A DNA stretch of 64,000 nt from an uncultured Methanobrevibacter sp. (GTDB lineage: Archaea; Methanobacteriota; Methanobacteria; Methanobacteriales; Methanobacteriaceae). A program made the translations under genes and the position numbers. Of the stretch, positions 53,597 to 64,000 are shown piece after piece (the stretch's first letter is position 1; each line of letters opens with the position of its first letter). The DNA is taken from NCBI RefSeq assembly GCF_946408925.1, contig NZ_CAMJUE010000001.1, forward strand, positions 1 to 64,000. Reading direction: 5' to 3'. The notes under the pieces are model-generated. The model was not told the DNA's origin, ran no database searches, and was given only the letters and a program-made list of their open reading frames with translations.

Positions 53597-54598
53597 ATGG
53601 TTATGGTTAATAGAAATGATGCATTTCGGGGGTATGAGAAGTATACTATGAATCAATTTGAATTTGAGTCAGGTAGAATTCTTGAAAATGTTGTTGTGGA
53701 ATTTTCAGCAAAGGGAACACCGAAATATGATGATGAAGGTAATATCAATAATGCTATAATTTACTGCCATCCGTTTACGGGGAATTATACTTCATTAGGA
53801 GACATTTATAAACTTACTGCTGAAGGAAAACCATTTGATTTCAATGAATATTACTTTATCGCAATCACCAAGTTAGGATTTCCAGATTCCTGTTCTCCAT
53901 CCACCACTAATTTGAAACATCACTTCCCTAAATACAATATTAGAGACCGTGTTAATTTTATAAGACAATTTCTAAAGGAACGATTCGATTTGGATAGGGT
54001 GCACGGCATCATGGGTAAAGGATTAGGTGGTTATGAGGTATATACTTGGGCTTGTGAGTATCCGGATGAAATGGATTTCATAATGGCCATAGGGACATGT
54101 TTTAAAACAAACGGTTATCGTTATGTTATTTCAAAATGCATGGAAAGCATAATTGAATCCTCGGATGATTTTTACTCAGAAGTATATACTGATTCATTAT
54201 CCAGAATGATGGTTTCAGTTAACCGATTATTGTATTCAAATCATTTTTCTAAAAAATTATTCCAAAATATGACAAATGATGAAATTGATGTTTTAATGGA
54301 TGATTTTGTTGATGAAGGATTGTTCATTGACATTTATGATTTTAAATTAAATAATGATGCTATTTTGGATTATAATATTGAAAACAAATTGGGAGACATC
54401 AAAGCAGAAACATTGGTTGTTAGTTCAGATGCAGATATGTACTACACTCCGGAATTTGATGTCTTGCCTTTGGATGATTTGATTGAAAACTCTACTGTGA
54501 TAATGTTCAATGCAAATGATGAAGAAATAGATTATAATGACTGTTCCATTATAGAAGACGACATTGAAAATTTTTTAAATAAAATTAAAAATAAGTAG
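53597..54598 (+). CDS. MetX-like alpha/beta hydrolase paralog lacking catalytic Ser and His (putative pseudoenzyme)
   Basis: Colinear with 52279..53223, but the elbow reads GIMGKGLGGYEVYTWACEYPD (Ser to Gly) and the GH..F His region is replaced by NANDEEIDYND. Confidence 0.75.
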   Translation: MVMVNRNDAFRGYEKYTMNQFEFESGRILENVVVEFSAKGTPKYDDEGNINNAIIYCHPFTGNYTSLGDIYKLTAEGKPFDFNEYYFIAITKLGFPDSCSPSTTNLKHHFPKYNIRDRVNFIRQFLKERFDLDRVHGIMGKGLGGYEVYTWACEYPDEMDFIMAIGTCFKTNGYRYVISKCMESIIESSDDFYSEVYTDSLSRMMVSVNRLLYSNHFSKKLFQNMTNDEIDVLMDDFVDEGLFIDIYDFKLNNDAILDYNIENKLGDIKAETLVVSSDADMYYTPEFDVLPLDDLIENSTVIMFNANDEEIDYNDCSIIEDDIENFLNKIKNK

Positions 54599-54611
54599 CT
54601 AGTTTAACTAG

Positions 54612-55538
54612 CTATTTTGAAACATCCAACATGTGCTGAACTGCTTTTCTAGATTTGTCAGCAACATCTTTTGGTAATGTGACTTCCGGAGCCTCATTAA
54701 CAAGTGAATCTCTAATTTTTTCAAGTGAATGCAACTTCATAGTTTCACATATTGCTCCTTCAAGCAACGGATACAATTTTTTGCCCGGAACTTCTGAGTT
54801 GATTCTTGTAATCATGTCAATCTCAGTTCCTATGACAAATTCTTCCCTGTCACTTTCGGCAATGTGTCTTAGCATTCCTCCGGTAGACATCACAACATCA
54901 CATGCCTTTTGAACTTCGATATTACATTCCGGATGACAGATTATCTCAGCATTAGGATACTGTTCCCTTTTAAGTTCAACATCTTCAACATGGAACAATC
55001 TGTGAACGTAACAATGTCCGTCTTTTGGAACTGGAATGATTTCTTTATTGATTTTATCGGCAACATGGGTTCCTAAGTTTTTATCAGGTCCGAATAATAT
55101 TTTGTCATGAGGTAAGCTTTCTGCAACTTTAACAGCATTTGCAGAGGTACATAAAGTGTCTGCATGCTGTTTTGCCTCAGCAATACTGTTTACATAAAGG
55201 ATCACACCGGCATCCGGATGTTCTTCTTTAGCTTTTAATAACTCTTCTTCAGGCAGCATATGTGCCATTGGACATTCCGCTTCCATAGTAGGTATTACAA
55301 TTTTTTTATCTGGATTTAATATGAATGCAGTTTCGGCCATAAAGTCCACACCACAGAAAATCACTAAATCTTTATCATCAATTTCAGACGCTTTGATGCA
55401 TAGTTCCAGTGAATCTCCAAGAAAATCAGCTATTTCTTGGACTTCTTTTGGCTGATAATTGTGTGCAAGGATAATTGCATTTTTTTCTTCTTTTAATTTC
55501 AAAATCTCATCTTGTAGGGAGTTATTCATCTGTTTCAC
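54612..55538 (-). CDS. nadA: Quinolinate synthase NadA
   Basis: AIILAHNYQPKEVQEIADFLGDSLELC; VFCGVDFMAETAFILNP; CHPECN; STGGMLRHI. Confidence 0.96.
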   Translation of the reverse strand: MKQMNNSLQDEILKLKEEKNAIILAHNYQPKEVQEIADFLGDSLELCIKASEIDDKDLVIFCGVDFMAETAFILNPDKKIVIPTMEAECPMAHMLPEEELLKAKEEHPDAGVILYVNSIAEAKQHADTLCTSANAVKVAESLPHDKILFGPDKNLGTHVADKINKEIIPVPKDGHCYVHRLFHVEDVELKREQYPNAEIICHPECNIEVQKACDVVMSTGGMLRHIAESDREEFVIGTEIDMITRINSEVPGKKLYPLLEGAICETMKLHSLEKIRDSLVNEAPEVTLPKDVADKSRKAVQHMLDVSK

Positions 55539-56283
55539 CTATTTGCATATATTTTCTTATATCATTTGTAATTATTAGTTTATATTTGTCTTTATCATTA
55601 AAATTATTTACCCAAAACGATACTTTTATTTTGCTTTGTTTAAAACTGATTTCTTTTCCATAAACATCTGGCTTAGGATTGTCTGAAATTTCGGGATAGC
55701 TTTCCATTTTATTGATAATGTATTCTCTGAAATCCACAATATCAATATTCAGGGGCAATCCTGCAAAAATATCCACTCTATACATTTCAGGGTTTTTATA
55801 TTCAAGATATTCGTTATTTGTCAAAATTGAATTCGGAACATTATTTTTAACTCCATAATCGTCGGTAATTGTAGTGGATCTAAGGGATATTTTTTCAACA
55901 TAACCTTTCTCGCCATTGATTTCAATTGTATCTCCCACTTTAACGCTGCGATCCAAAATCAACATGATTCCTGAAAATAAATTTGAAATTATATCTTTTG
56001 CAGCAAAACTCACTGCAATACCTACGATACCTAAACTTAACAAAGTGCCTGCAAGATTAATTCCAAAGAACTGCAAAATGGCCATTAATGCTACAAAATA
56101 AATTATGGCACATATAATGTCTCTTATAAGATAGATTGCAGTCATATCTTCTTTAAATCTTTTCATTTTGTTCATATAATGAGCAATAAGTCTGGTCAAG
56201 ATATATGTGGTCACTATAATCAATAATATATTGATTAGTGTCATTAGTGTATCTGATGGGATAAATGTGTTTATATCAATCAT
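55522..56283 (-). CDS. MscS-family mechanosensitive ion channel
   Basis: SLGIVGIAVSFAAKDIISNLFSGIMLILDRSVKVGDTIEI. Confidence 0.93.
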   Translation of the reverse strand: MIDINTFIPSDTLMTLINILLIIVTTYILTRLIAHYMNKMKRFKEDMTAIYLIRDIICAIIYFVALMAILQFFGINLAGTLLSLGIVGIAVSFAAKDIISNLFSGIMLILDRSVKVGDTIEINGEKGYVEKISLRSTTITDDYGVKNNVPNSILTNNEYLEYKNPEMYRVDIFAGLPLNIDIVDFREYIINKMESYPEISDNPKPDVYGKEISFKQSKIKVSFWVNNFNDKDKYKLIITNDIRKYMQIGETDE

Positions 56284-57179
56284 AATTCAATTTCCATAAA
56301 ATCGTTCGCTAATCTGGTATTTTCAAAGACGCTTTGGGCTTCTTTTAACATGATTTCTGCGTAATCATCACTATAACGTGTGCTGATATGTGTTAAAATC
56401 AATTCTTTGCTGTTTGAATCTTTCGCTACATATGCTGCATCAATAGATGTTGAATGCGCATATTCTTCTGCATTGGTGTAATCCTGTTTGAGAAATGTTG
56501 ATTCATGAATAAGTATGGTGGAGTCACGTGCAAGCATAATCATTTCTTCACAAGGTCTGGTGTCTCCAGAATAAGTTATTTTAATGCCTTTCCGGGGTTC
56601 TCCAAGTACCTGTTCGGGTTTTATAATTCTTCCATCAATTTCAACCTCTTCTCCATTGTGTAAACGTCCAAAAGCAGGACCTACAGGAACGCCTAATTCA
56701 ATTGCTTTATCTCTTAAAAATCTGGGTTTTTTCTTCTCTTCAATTGCATATGCAAGAGCAGGCACATTATGCTTGACCCGTTGCGCTTGAATAAAGTACT
56801 CTTCATTATCTTCAATAATGCCTGAATCTATTTCAATGAATTCAACTGGATATTCAATTGCACAATAACCTAGGGAGTATATTGCATCCTTAATTTTATT
56901 CAAACCTTTAGGTCCGTATATGGTCAATTTTTTCTCTCTACCATTCAGACTCATTGATTGGAGAAGTCCTGGAAGTCCTAAAATATGATCTCCATGATAA
57001 TGTGTAAGGAATATTTTAGAGATTTTCATAGGACTGATATTAGTTTTCAAAATCTGTTTTTGTGTTGCTTCACCACAATCAAATAAAAAAACTTCACCAA
57101 ATGCCTTAAGAGCAATTGATGGATGGTTCCTATCTTTTGAATGAACAGCAGAAGAAGTTCCTAAAAATATTATCTCCAT
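56280..57179 (-). CDS. rnz: Ribonuclease Z
   Basis: MEIIFLGTSSAVHSKDRNHPSIAL; FLTHYHGDHILGLPGLLQSM; ITYSGDTRPC. Confidence 0.95.
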   Translation of the reverse strand: MEIIFLGTSSAVHSKDRNHPSIALKAFGEVFLFDCGEATQKQILKTNISPMKISKIFLTHYHGDHILGLPGLLQSMSLNGREKKLTIYGPKGLNKIKDAIYSLGYCAIEYPVEFIEIDSGIIEDNEEYFIQAQRVKHNVPALAYAIEEKKKPRFLRDKAIELGVPVGPAFGRLHNGEEVEIDGRIIKPEQVLGEPRKGIKITYSGDTRPCEEMIMLARDSTILIHESTFLKQDYTNAEEYAHSTSIDAAYVAKDSNSKELILTHISTRYSDDYAEIMLKEAQSVFENTRLANDFMEIEL

Positions 57180-57248
57180 AATTTAATCACTTATATATTT
57201 GTTAAAATAATATATATTCATAATTATATTAAATTTTTAGGTGATTTT

Positions 57249-58076
57249 TTGGACAAGATTATTGAATACATGCTTGCTGAAGATGAAGGGTTTGGTGACA
57301 TCACATCAAATGCCGTGGTTGAAGAAGGTAAAGTTGTAAATGGAAGTATTGTATCAAAAGATGAAGGTATTTTAGCAGGTATTGATATAATTCGAGATTT
57401 ATTTGAAGAATATGGAATTAAAGTACTATTTTGGATTAAAGATGGGGCTAAATTATCTGCAGGTGATGTGTTAATTTCATTTGTGGGGGAAGCCAGAACT
57501 GTTTTGCTTTTGGAGAGAACTGCACTTAATCTGATCATGAGAATGAGCGGTGTTGCAACCGCCGCAAATCATTATGTTAATTTGGTTGATAATCCAAGTG
57601 TTAGAGTTGCAGGAACTCGTAAAACTTCACCGGCCATTGGCAAATTTGATAAATATGCCTTAAAGGTTGGCGGTGCAGATACTCACAGATTCAGTTTGGA
57701 TGATATGGTTTTAATTAAAGATAATCATATTGCTTCCTGCGGAACACCACTTGAAACACTTAAGAAGGCAAAACAAAACACCAGTTTTTCTAAAAAAATA
57801 GAAATTGAAGTGGAAACACTCAATGATGCAATTGAATGTGTTAAAAATGGTGCCGATATCGTAATGCTTGACAATATGGATTCTTCACAGGTTAAAGAAG
57901 TCCTCTGCAAATTAGATGAGTTGAACATTCGCCAAAATTCCTTAATTGAAGTGTCTGGAGGGATAACTGAAGAAAACATTTTGGACTATGTTGATTTGGG
58001 TGTTGATATAATATCAATAGGAGCTTTAACCCATTCATCTAGAAGTCTGAATTTTAGTTTGAGAATTGAAGAGTAA
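57249..58076 (+). CDS. nadC: Nicotinate-nucleotide diphosphorylase (carboxylating) NadC
   Basis: LAEDEGFGDITSNAV; RTALNLIMRMSGVAT; VAGTRKTSPAIGKFDKYALKVGGADTHRFSLDDMVLIKDNH; TTG start with AGGTGA RBS. Confidence 0.95.
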   Translation: MDKIIEYMLAEDEGFGDITSNAVVEEGKVVNGSIVSKDEGILAGIDIIRDLFEEYGIKVLFWIKDGAKLSAGDVLISFVGEARTVLLLERTALNLIMRMSGVATAANHYVNLVDNPSVRVAGTRKTSPAIGKFDKYALKVGGADTHRFSLDDMVLIKDNHIASCGTPLETLKKAKQNTSFSKKIEIEVETLNDAIECVKNGADIVMLDNMDSSQVKEVLCKLDELNIRQNSLIEVSGGITEENILDYVDLGVDIISIGALTHSSRSLNFSLRIEE

Positions 58077-59618
58077 TCATAATCTTAATCTCAACACTTC
58101 TTTCAATTCTTCATTGCTCATTTCGGTAATGAATGTTTCATCATTGCTGATTGATTTGCTTGCAAGATCTGTTTTATGTTTGCTTATGGCATCAATCGTT
58201 TCTTCAAGTGTTCCCTTTGTAATGAATCTGTAAACCATAACATCTTTATTCTGTCCAATACGGTGAACCCTGTCGGTTGCCTGATTTTCAACAGCAGGAT
58301 TCCACCATAAATCATAATGAATGACATTGCTTGCTGCAGTCAGATTCAAACCTGTGCCTCCGGTTTTGAGTGTTGCAACAAAAATTTTATAGTCATCATT
58401 TTCCTGAAACGTGTCAATGATTCTGGTTTTTTCTTTACGGGTTTGGGAACCGTGTAAAAACAGCACCTCCTGTTTAAACTTTTTAGAAATCAAATCCTGA
58501 ATAAGTTTTCCCATTTCAACGTATTGTGTAAAAATTATGACCTTTTCATCATTGTCTAGAATATTTTCAAGTATGCTGACTAGCAATTCCATTTTGCCGG
58601 ATTCTTTAATTGTTGGCTTTTTTATATCCAAAAATTGAGCCGGATGGTTGCAGGCTTGCTTAAGGGCGGTTAGTATCTTAAGAATTATTCCCTTTCTCTG
58701 GATTCCCTTTGAATTTTCAATATCAAAAAATATCTCTTCCAAAATTGCATTGTATAATTTAATCTGCTTTTTGCTTAAAGTACAGTAGATGTCATTAACT
58801 AATTTGTCAGGCAATTCCTTTTTAATGTCTTCATCAGTCTTTAAACGTCTCATAACGAATGGTTTGGCTATTGCCCTGAGATTCTCCAGAGTCTCCCTAT
58901 CCTCTAATTTTTCAATAGGCATGACATAATTTCTTTTAAAATCATCCTTTGTGGATAAGTATCCTTTATTTACAAAATCAAATATCGACCAGTAATCCAT
59001 TAGTTTATTTTCTATGGGTGTACCTGTTAAAGCAATTTTAGTTCTTGCAGGAACTTCTTTAATTGCTTTTGTTTGTTCAGTATTTGGGTTTTTAATGTTT
59101 TGTGCCTCGTCAATGATGCATAAAAACCAATTTTCATCTAAAAACATATCCAAATCCAGACGAACAACACCATAAGATGTTAAAATAATATCATAATGGT
59201 CAAGTGGAAATGTCCTATTTGAGCCGTGATAAATAAAATAAGTCAAATCCGGTGTGAATTTTTTTATTTCATTCTCCCAGTTTGATATTAATGTTGGTGG
59301 AACTATGATTAATGATGATTTGTCTTCCAGCATATCATGTTCCTTATAAAAAAGTATTGCAGACAATATCTGGATTGTTTTACCGAGCCCCATGTCATCA
59401 GCTAAAATGCTTCCGAATTTGTAACGGATATTCTGAATTAACCATGAATAGCCGATTTTTTGATATGGCCTCAGTTCACCTGTTAACGATTCGGGAGCAT
59501 CATAAATTTTAGTCTCTTTGATTAATTTTTGAAACCGTTTATAGTCTGAGGGATTTTTCAAATGCTTTTTGGCTAATTTTTCGCTATTTGATGTCATTTT
59601 CTTTCCTTTCAATTTCAA
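58077..59618 (-). CDS. SNF2-family DEAD/DEAH-box helicase (compact)
   Basis: LRPYQKIGYSWL, ADDMGLGKTIQILSAIL, CIIDEAQNIKN, LTGTPIENKL, WWNPAVENQATDRVHRIGQ. Confidence 0.93.
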   Translation of the reverse strand: MKLKGKKMTSNSEKLAKKHLKNPSDYKRFQKLIKETKIYDAPESLTGELRPYQKIGYSWLIQNIRYKFGSILADDMGLGKTIQILSAILFYKEHDMLEDKSSLIIVPPTLISNWENEIKKFTPDLTYFIYHGSNRTFPLDHYDIILTSYGVVRLDLDMFLDENWFLCIIDEAQNIKNPNTEQTKAIKEVPARTKIALTGTPIENKLMDYWSIFDFVNKGYLSTKDDFKRNYVMPIEKLEDRETLENLRAIAKPFVMRRLKTDEDIKKELPDKLVNDIYCTLSKKQIKLYNAILEEIFFDIENSKGIQRKGIILKILTALKQACNHPAQFLDIKKPTIKESGKMELLVSILENILDNDEKVIIFTQYVEMGKLIQDLISKKFKQEVLFLHGSQTRKEKTRIIDTFQENDDYKIFVATLKTGGTGLNLTAASNVIHYDLWWNPAVENQATDRVHRIGQNKDVMVYRFITKGTLEETIDAISKHKTDLASKSISNDETFITEMSNEELKEVLRLRL

Positions 59619-59814
59619 TACTAAATTTTGTATTTAATTAAATATTAACTTAATTATTCCCGATTTTCATGTTATGGTATTAAAAATTATTCAAGAATTT
59701 AATTATATTTTTTTTTAAATATTGAATCAAAACCCTAAAAAACAAAGTTTAATAATATAGTAAAATAATATATATTAAAGATAGAGAATTATATTTTCTT
59801 AAAATGGTGATTTA

Positions 59815-60897
59815 ATGGTAAAAATAGCTAAATTAGCTTTGGAAGATGGAACTGTTTTAAAAGGCGAAGCATTCGGTTATGAGACCACTAAATTAGGAGA
59901 ACTTGTTTTTTCTACTGGTATGGGTGGTTATACTGAATCATTAACTGATCCTTCTTTTAAAGGAGAAATATTGATGTCCACTTACCCTTTGGAAGGTAAT
60001 CATGGAGTAAGTGAGAAGTGGTATCAATCTGATAACATTCAGGTTGAAGGATTTGTTTGTCGTGAGGTCTGTCGTGAAGTCTCTAATTTTGGACCTCAAA
60101 AAACTTTGGACGAATTTTTAAAAGAGTTCAAAACCCCTGGAATAAGTGGAATCGACACCCGTGACTTGACACTTAAAATACGTGAAAGAGGTTCTCTTAA
60201 AGCAGCGATAACAACTGAAGACATTGATGATGATAAATTAGTTGAAATGGCAAAATCACAGCCAAGTATTGAAGAAATAGATGTGGTGCCACTGGTTTCA
60301 ACAAAAGAAATAAAAATATTTAACGAAGATGCTGATAAAAAAGTTGCTTTAATTGACTGTGGTGTTAAAAAGAATATCATTAACTCCTTTTTAGAAAGGG
60401 ATATTGGTGTTGTCTTGTTCCCATATGATACTGATTATAAAACTATTTTAGATTACTCTCCAAATGGTTTGATGATTACTTCAGGTCCGGGAAATCCGGA
60501 CAGGGTAACTGAAACAATTGAAACCATGAAAAAACTGTCAAACAGATTGCCAATTTTCGGAATCTGTATGGGACAACAATTAATTGCTAAATCATTTGGA
60601 GCAAAATCCTATAAAATGAAATTCGGACACCGTGGTGAAAACCAGCCGGTTAAAGATTTAAACACTGGTAAAGTGTATATCACATCCCAGAACCACGGTT
60701 TTACAATTGACAAGGAATCTTTAAAACAGACAGATTTAGTATTGACTCATGTTAACTTAAACGATGGAACTCCTGAAGGTATTTCACACAAAGAATTGCC
60801 TATGCGCTGTATTCAGTACCACCCTGAAGCAGGACCTGGACCAAACGATACAAGAAATACTTTTGATGAGTTTAGCCAAATGATGGATGATTATTAA
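59815..60897 (+). CDS. carA: Carbamoyl-phosphate synthase small subunit
   Basis: [63 protein letters not shown]. Confidence 0.97.
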   Translation: MVKIAKLALEDGTVLKGEAFGYETTKLGELVFSTGMGGYTESLTDPSFKGEILMSTYPLEGNHGVSEKWYQSDNIQVEGFVCREVCREVSNFGPQKTLDEFLKEFKTPGISGIDTRDLTLKIRERGSLKAAITTEDIDDDKLVEMAKSQPSIEEIDVVPLVSTKEIKIFNEDADKKVALIDCGVKKNIINSFLERDIGVVLFPYDTDYKTILDYSPNGLMITSGPGNPDRVTETIETMKKLSNRLPIFGICMGQQLIAKSFGAKSYKMKFGHRGENQPVKDLNTGKVYITSQNHGFTIDKESLKQTDLVLTHVNLNDGTPEGISHKELPMRCIQYHPEAGPGPNDTRNTFDEFSQMMDDY

Positions 60898-60912
60898 GGA
60901 AGGGGATTACAT

Positions 60913-63900
60913 ATGCCAGTTGATAAGGATATTAAAAAAGTATTAATTATTGGATCTGGACCTATTCAAATTGGACAAGCTGCTGAGTTCGATTATTCAG
61001 GTTCACAAGCATGTAAATCATTAAGAGAAGAAGGTATAGAAACTGTACTTGTTAACAGTAATCCTGCTACCATACAAACTGATATTGATATGGCAGACAC
61101 TGTTTATACTGAACCATTAACTCCTGAAGTTGTAGCAAAAATCATAGAGAAAGAAGATATTGACGCTATTTTACCAACAATGGGTGGACAAACCGGATTG
61201 AATATTGCAACAGGTCTTGGAGATTTAGGATTACTTGAAGGAATTAAAGTATTGGGGTCTGATGTTCAAACTATCAAGGATGTGGAAGACCGTGACCTGT
61301 TCGCAAACCTGATGGAAGAAATCGGAGAGGAAATTCCCAAATGTCATGCTGTTGAAAGTGTAGATGCTGCACTTGAAGCCGTTAAGGATATTGGATATCC
61401 TGTTATTGTCAGACCTGCATTCACATTAGGTGGAACCGGTGGAGGAATTGCTCACAACCAGGAAGAATTGATAGAAATTGCAAATCACGGATTGGACATG
61501 AGTTTCATCAACCAGGTGCTAATCGATGAATCCGTTCTAGGTTGGAAGGAAATAGAATTCGAGGTTATGAGGGATAAGGAAGATACTTGTATTATCGTAT
61601 GTACCATGGAAAACATCGACCCTATGGGTATACACACCGGAGACAGTGTTGTTGTCGCTCCAATCCAAAACCTTTGTGATGAAACCATCCAGAAAATGCG
61701 TGACGCATCCATTAAAATCATCAGAGCATTAGGAATCCGTGGAGGATGTAACATTCAATTTGCACTAAATCCTGAAACCGATGAATACAAGGTAATTGAA
61801 GTAAACCCTCGTGTATCAAGGAGTAGTGCACTTGCATCAAAAGCAACCGGTTATCCAATCGCAAAAATATCATCCAAAATCGCTCTTGGAATGACTTTGG
61901 ATGAAATTAAAAACGACATTACAAAAGAAACCCCTGCATCATTCGAGCCTGCAATCGATTATGTAGTTATCAAAATCCCAAGATGGCCATTTGATAAGTT
62001 CAAAGGAATCAGCCGTGAGGTTGGTGTTCAAATGAAGGCAACAGGTGAAGTAATGGCTATCGGAAGAACCTTTGAAGAAGCGTTCCAAAAAGCATTAAGA
62101 TCACTTGACATGGGCTTTGACGGATTTGAATATGTCGAATACACAGAAGAAGATTTATCTCATCCGACTGACTTAATTTACTTCCAAATCTATTCAGCTA
62201 TTAAAGACGGAATGGACATTGATAGAATAAGGGAACTTACAAAAATAGACAATTTCTTCCTTTATAAAATCAGAAACATTGTAAACTTCGAAAACGGTGT
62301 GGCCGCTGAAAAGCTGGATGATGAGGATTATCTCAGAAAAGCAAAACAAATTGGATGTTCAAACAAACGTCTGGCTAAACTTTCAGGCCAAACTGAAGAG
62401 TACATCAGAAACAGACTTTCAAAATTCAACATCAAACAGTCATACAAGATGGTAGATACATGTGCTGCTGAATTTGAAGCAAAAACACCGTACTACTACA
62501 GCAGTTATGACAAAGGAAATGAATTGACATCAACCAACAAGAAAAAGGTTGTAATTCTTGGTGCAGGGCCAATCAGAATCGGTCAGGGAATTGAATTCGA
62601 TTACTGCTGTGTACATTCATCATTAGCTTTAAAAGATGAAGGAATCGAAACTATCCTGATTAACAACAACCCTGAAACTGTAAGTACCGATTATGATATT
62701 TCCGATAAGCTGTTCTTTGAACCATTAACCTTTGAGGATGTAATGGGCGTGATTGAACAGGAAAAACCTGATGGTGTAATCGTACAGTTCGGTGGTCAAA
62801 CTTCCATTAATCTTGCCGTGCCTCTGGCTAACGCAGGTGTTAAAATATGGGGAACACCATATGAAAGTATTGATCGTGTAGAAGACCGTGAATTGTTTGC
62901 AGAGCTTCTTGAAAAATTACACATTCACCAAGCACCATACGGAACAGCTAATTCATTTGAAGAAGCAAAAGAAATTGCTGAAAGAATCACATTCCCTGTT
63001 CTTGTACGTCCTTCATATGTTATCGGTGGAAGAGCAATGGAAATCGTTTATGACGTCACAGAACTTGAAGAATATATGAAGGAAGCTGTAAAAGTATCTC
63101 CTGATCACCCAATTCTTGTAGACAAGTTCCTGGAAGATGCAATTGAATTGGATGTTGACCTGTTATGTGATGGAGAAGATGTATTCATTGCAGGTATCAT
63201 GGAACACATTGAAGAAGCTGGTGTACACTCCGGAGACTCTGCATGTGTAATACCTCCTCAAACAATACCTGAACATATGTTGAATACCATACGTGAAAAT
63301 TCAAGAAAACTTGCATTGGAATTGGATGTTAAAGGTTTAATGAACATTCAATATGCTGTAAAACTCGATGAGGAAATGGTCTACATTATTGAAGCTAACC
63401 CTCGTGCAAGTAGGACAGTTCCATTTGTAAGTAAGGCTATCGGTGTTCCATTAGCTAAGGTCGCAACATGGATTATGAACGGTGCCAAACTCAAAGACTT
63501 TGATTTAACCAAAGAAATCAAAATTGATCATGTGGCTGTAAAAGAATCTGTATTCCCATTCTTGAAACTGCCTGAATCCGATACTGTTCTTGGGCCTGAA
63601 ATGAAATCCACAGGTGAAAGTATTGGTATAGATGAAACCTTCGGAATGGCATTTTACAAATCACAACTTTCAGCAGGTATGGAATTGCCTAAAGAAGGTA
63701 AGATATTTATCAGTGTAAAAGAAACTGATAAGAAAAAAATCAGGCCGATTGCTGAAAAGGCAGTCAACCTCGGATTTGATTTGGTGGCTACAGCAGGTAC
63801 TGGTGACGCAACAGGATTGGACAGTGTTGAAAAAGTCCTAAAAGTGTCACAGGGTTCACCAAACATCAAGGATGCAATTCTGAACAAGGAAATTGACTTG

Positions 63901-64000
63901 ATTATCAACACATCTGAAGGTAAACAGTCTGCAAAAGACGGTTACATTATCAGACGTTTGGCTATTGAGTTAGGTATACCATATGTTACCACTTTGGCTG
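60913..64000 (+). CDS. carB: Carbamoyl-phosphate synthase large subunit (partial, runs off window end)
   Basis: [43 protein letters not shown]; second half [37 protein letters not shown]; no stop in window (hence absent from the ORF track). Confidence 0.97.
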   Translation, partial: MPVDKDIKKVLIIGSGPIQIGQAAEFDYSGSQACKSLREEGIETVLVNSNPATIQTDIDMADTVYTEPLTPEVVAKIIEKEDIDAILPTMGGQTGLNIATGLGDLGLLEGIKVLGSDVQTIKDVEDRDLFANLMEEIGEEIPKCHAVESVDAALEAVKDIGYPVIVRPAFTLGGTGGGIAHNQEELIEIANHGLDMSFINQVLIDESVLGWKEIEFEVMRDKEDTCIIVCTMENIDPMGIHTGDSVVVAPIQNLCDETIQKMRDASIKIIRALGIRGGCNIQFALNPETDEYKVIEVNPRVSRSSALASKATGYPIAKISSKIALGMTLDEIKNDITKETPASFEPAIDYVVIKIPRWPFDKFKGISREVGVQMKATGEVMAIGRTFEEAFQKALRSLDMGFDGFEYVEYTEEDLSHPTDLIYFQIYSAIKDGMDIDRIRELTKIDNFFLYKIRNIVNFENGVAAEKLDDEDYLRKAKQIGCSNKRLAKLSGQTEEYIRNRLSKFNIKQSYKMVDTCAAEFEAKTPYYYSSYDKGNELTSTNKKKVVILGAGPIRIGQGIEFDYCCVHSSLALKDEGIETILINNNPETVSTDYDISDKLFFEPLTFEDVMGVIEQEKPDGVIVQFGGQTSINLAVPLANAGVKIWGTPYESIDRVEDRELFAELLEKLHIHQAPYGTANSFEEAKEIAERITFPVLVRPSYVIGGRAMEIVYDVTELEEYMKEAVKVSPDHPILVDKFLEDAIELDVDLLCDGEDVFIAGIMEHIEEAGVHSGDSACVIPPQTIPEHMLNTIRENSRKLALELDVKGLMNIQYAVKLDEEMVYIIEANPRASRTVPFVSKAIGVPLAKVATWIMNGAKLKDFDLTKEIKIDHVAVKESVFPFLKLPESDTVLGPEMKSTGESIGIDETFGMAFYKSQLSAGMELPKEGKIFISVKETDKKKIRPIAEKAVNLGFDLVATAGTGDATGLDSVEKVLKVSQGSPNIKDAILNKEIDLIINTSEGKQSAKDGYIIRRLAIELGIPYVTTLA

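Noticed and set aside
1-64000. Search for tRNA, rRNA, CRISPR arrays, restriction-modification, prophage or defence clusters
   Set aside because: None recognised by eye; nucS and the helicases are housekeeping in this lineage and not organised as a defence island. A tRNAscan/Infernal/DefenseFinder run would be needed to exclude small RNAs or unknown systems.

Overview
AT-rich archaeal chromosomal segment. Gene content (mtaB-mtaC-mapA-mtaA methanol cluster, aEF-2, MCM, aIF2-beta, Nmd3, PurP, DUF4013 and DUF5518-like proteins, ISM1-like and IS630-like insertion sequences) fits a Methanobrevibacter-type Methanobacteriales genome. The first ~18 kb is accessory. It holds an intact ISM1-like IS, a decayed IS630-family IS sitting in what looks like a kinase/zeta-toxin-like gene remnant, several membrane proteins, a CPBP protease gene broken by two frame changes, a methyltransferase-STAS fusion, an Asn-Thr-rich/hendecad-repeat surface protein and a truncated transposase. 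From ~18 kb on it is mostly ordinary core genome. That part includes the methanol methyltransferase operon, a gap with a strong-RBS 26-aa small ORF directly upstream of EF-2, a replication/translation cluster, a MetX-like hydrolase next to a paralog lacking catalytic Ser and His, nadA/nadC, and carAB (carB runs off the end). I saw no rRNA, tRNA or CRISPR array. No complete unknown multi-gene system is obvious. The strongest leads are the small ORF upstream of EF-2, the pseudo-hydrolase paralog, the methyltransferase-STAS fusion, and the mobile-element/kinase-remnant structure at 2.7-4.7 kb with a second degenerate copy near 9.8 kb. All family assignments come from reading the sequence, without database searches.
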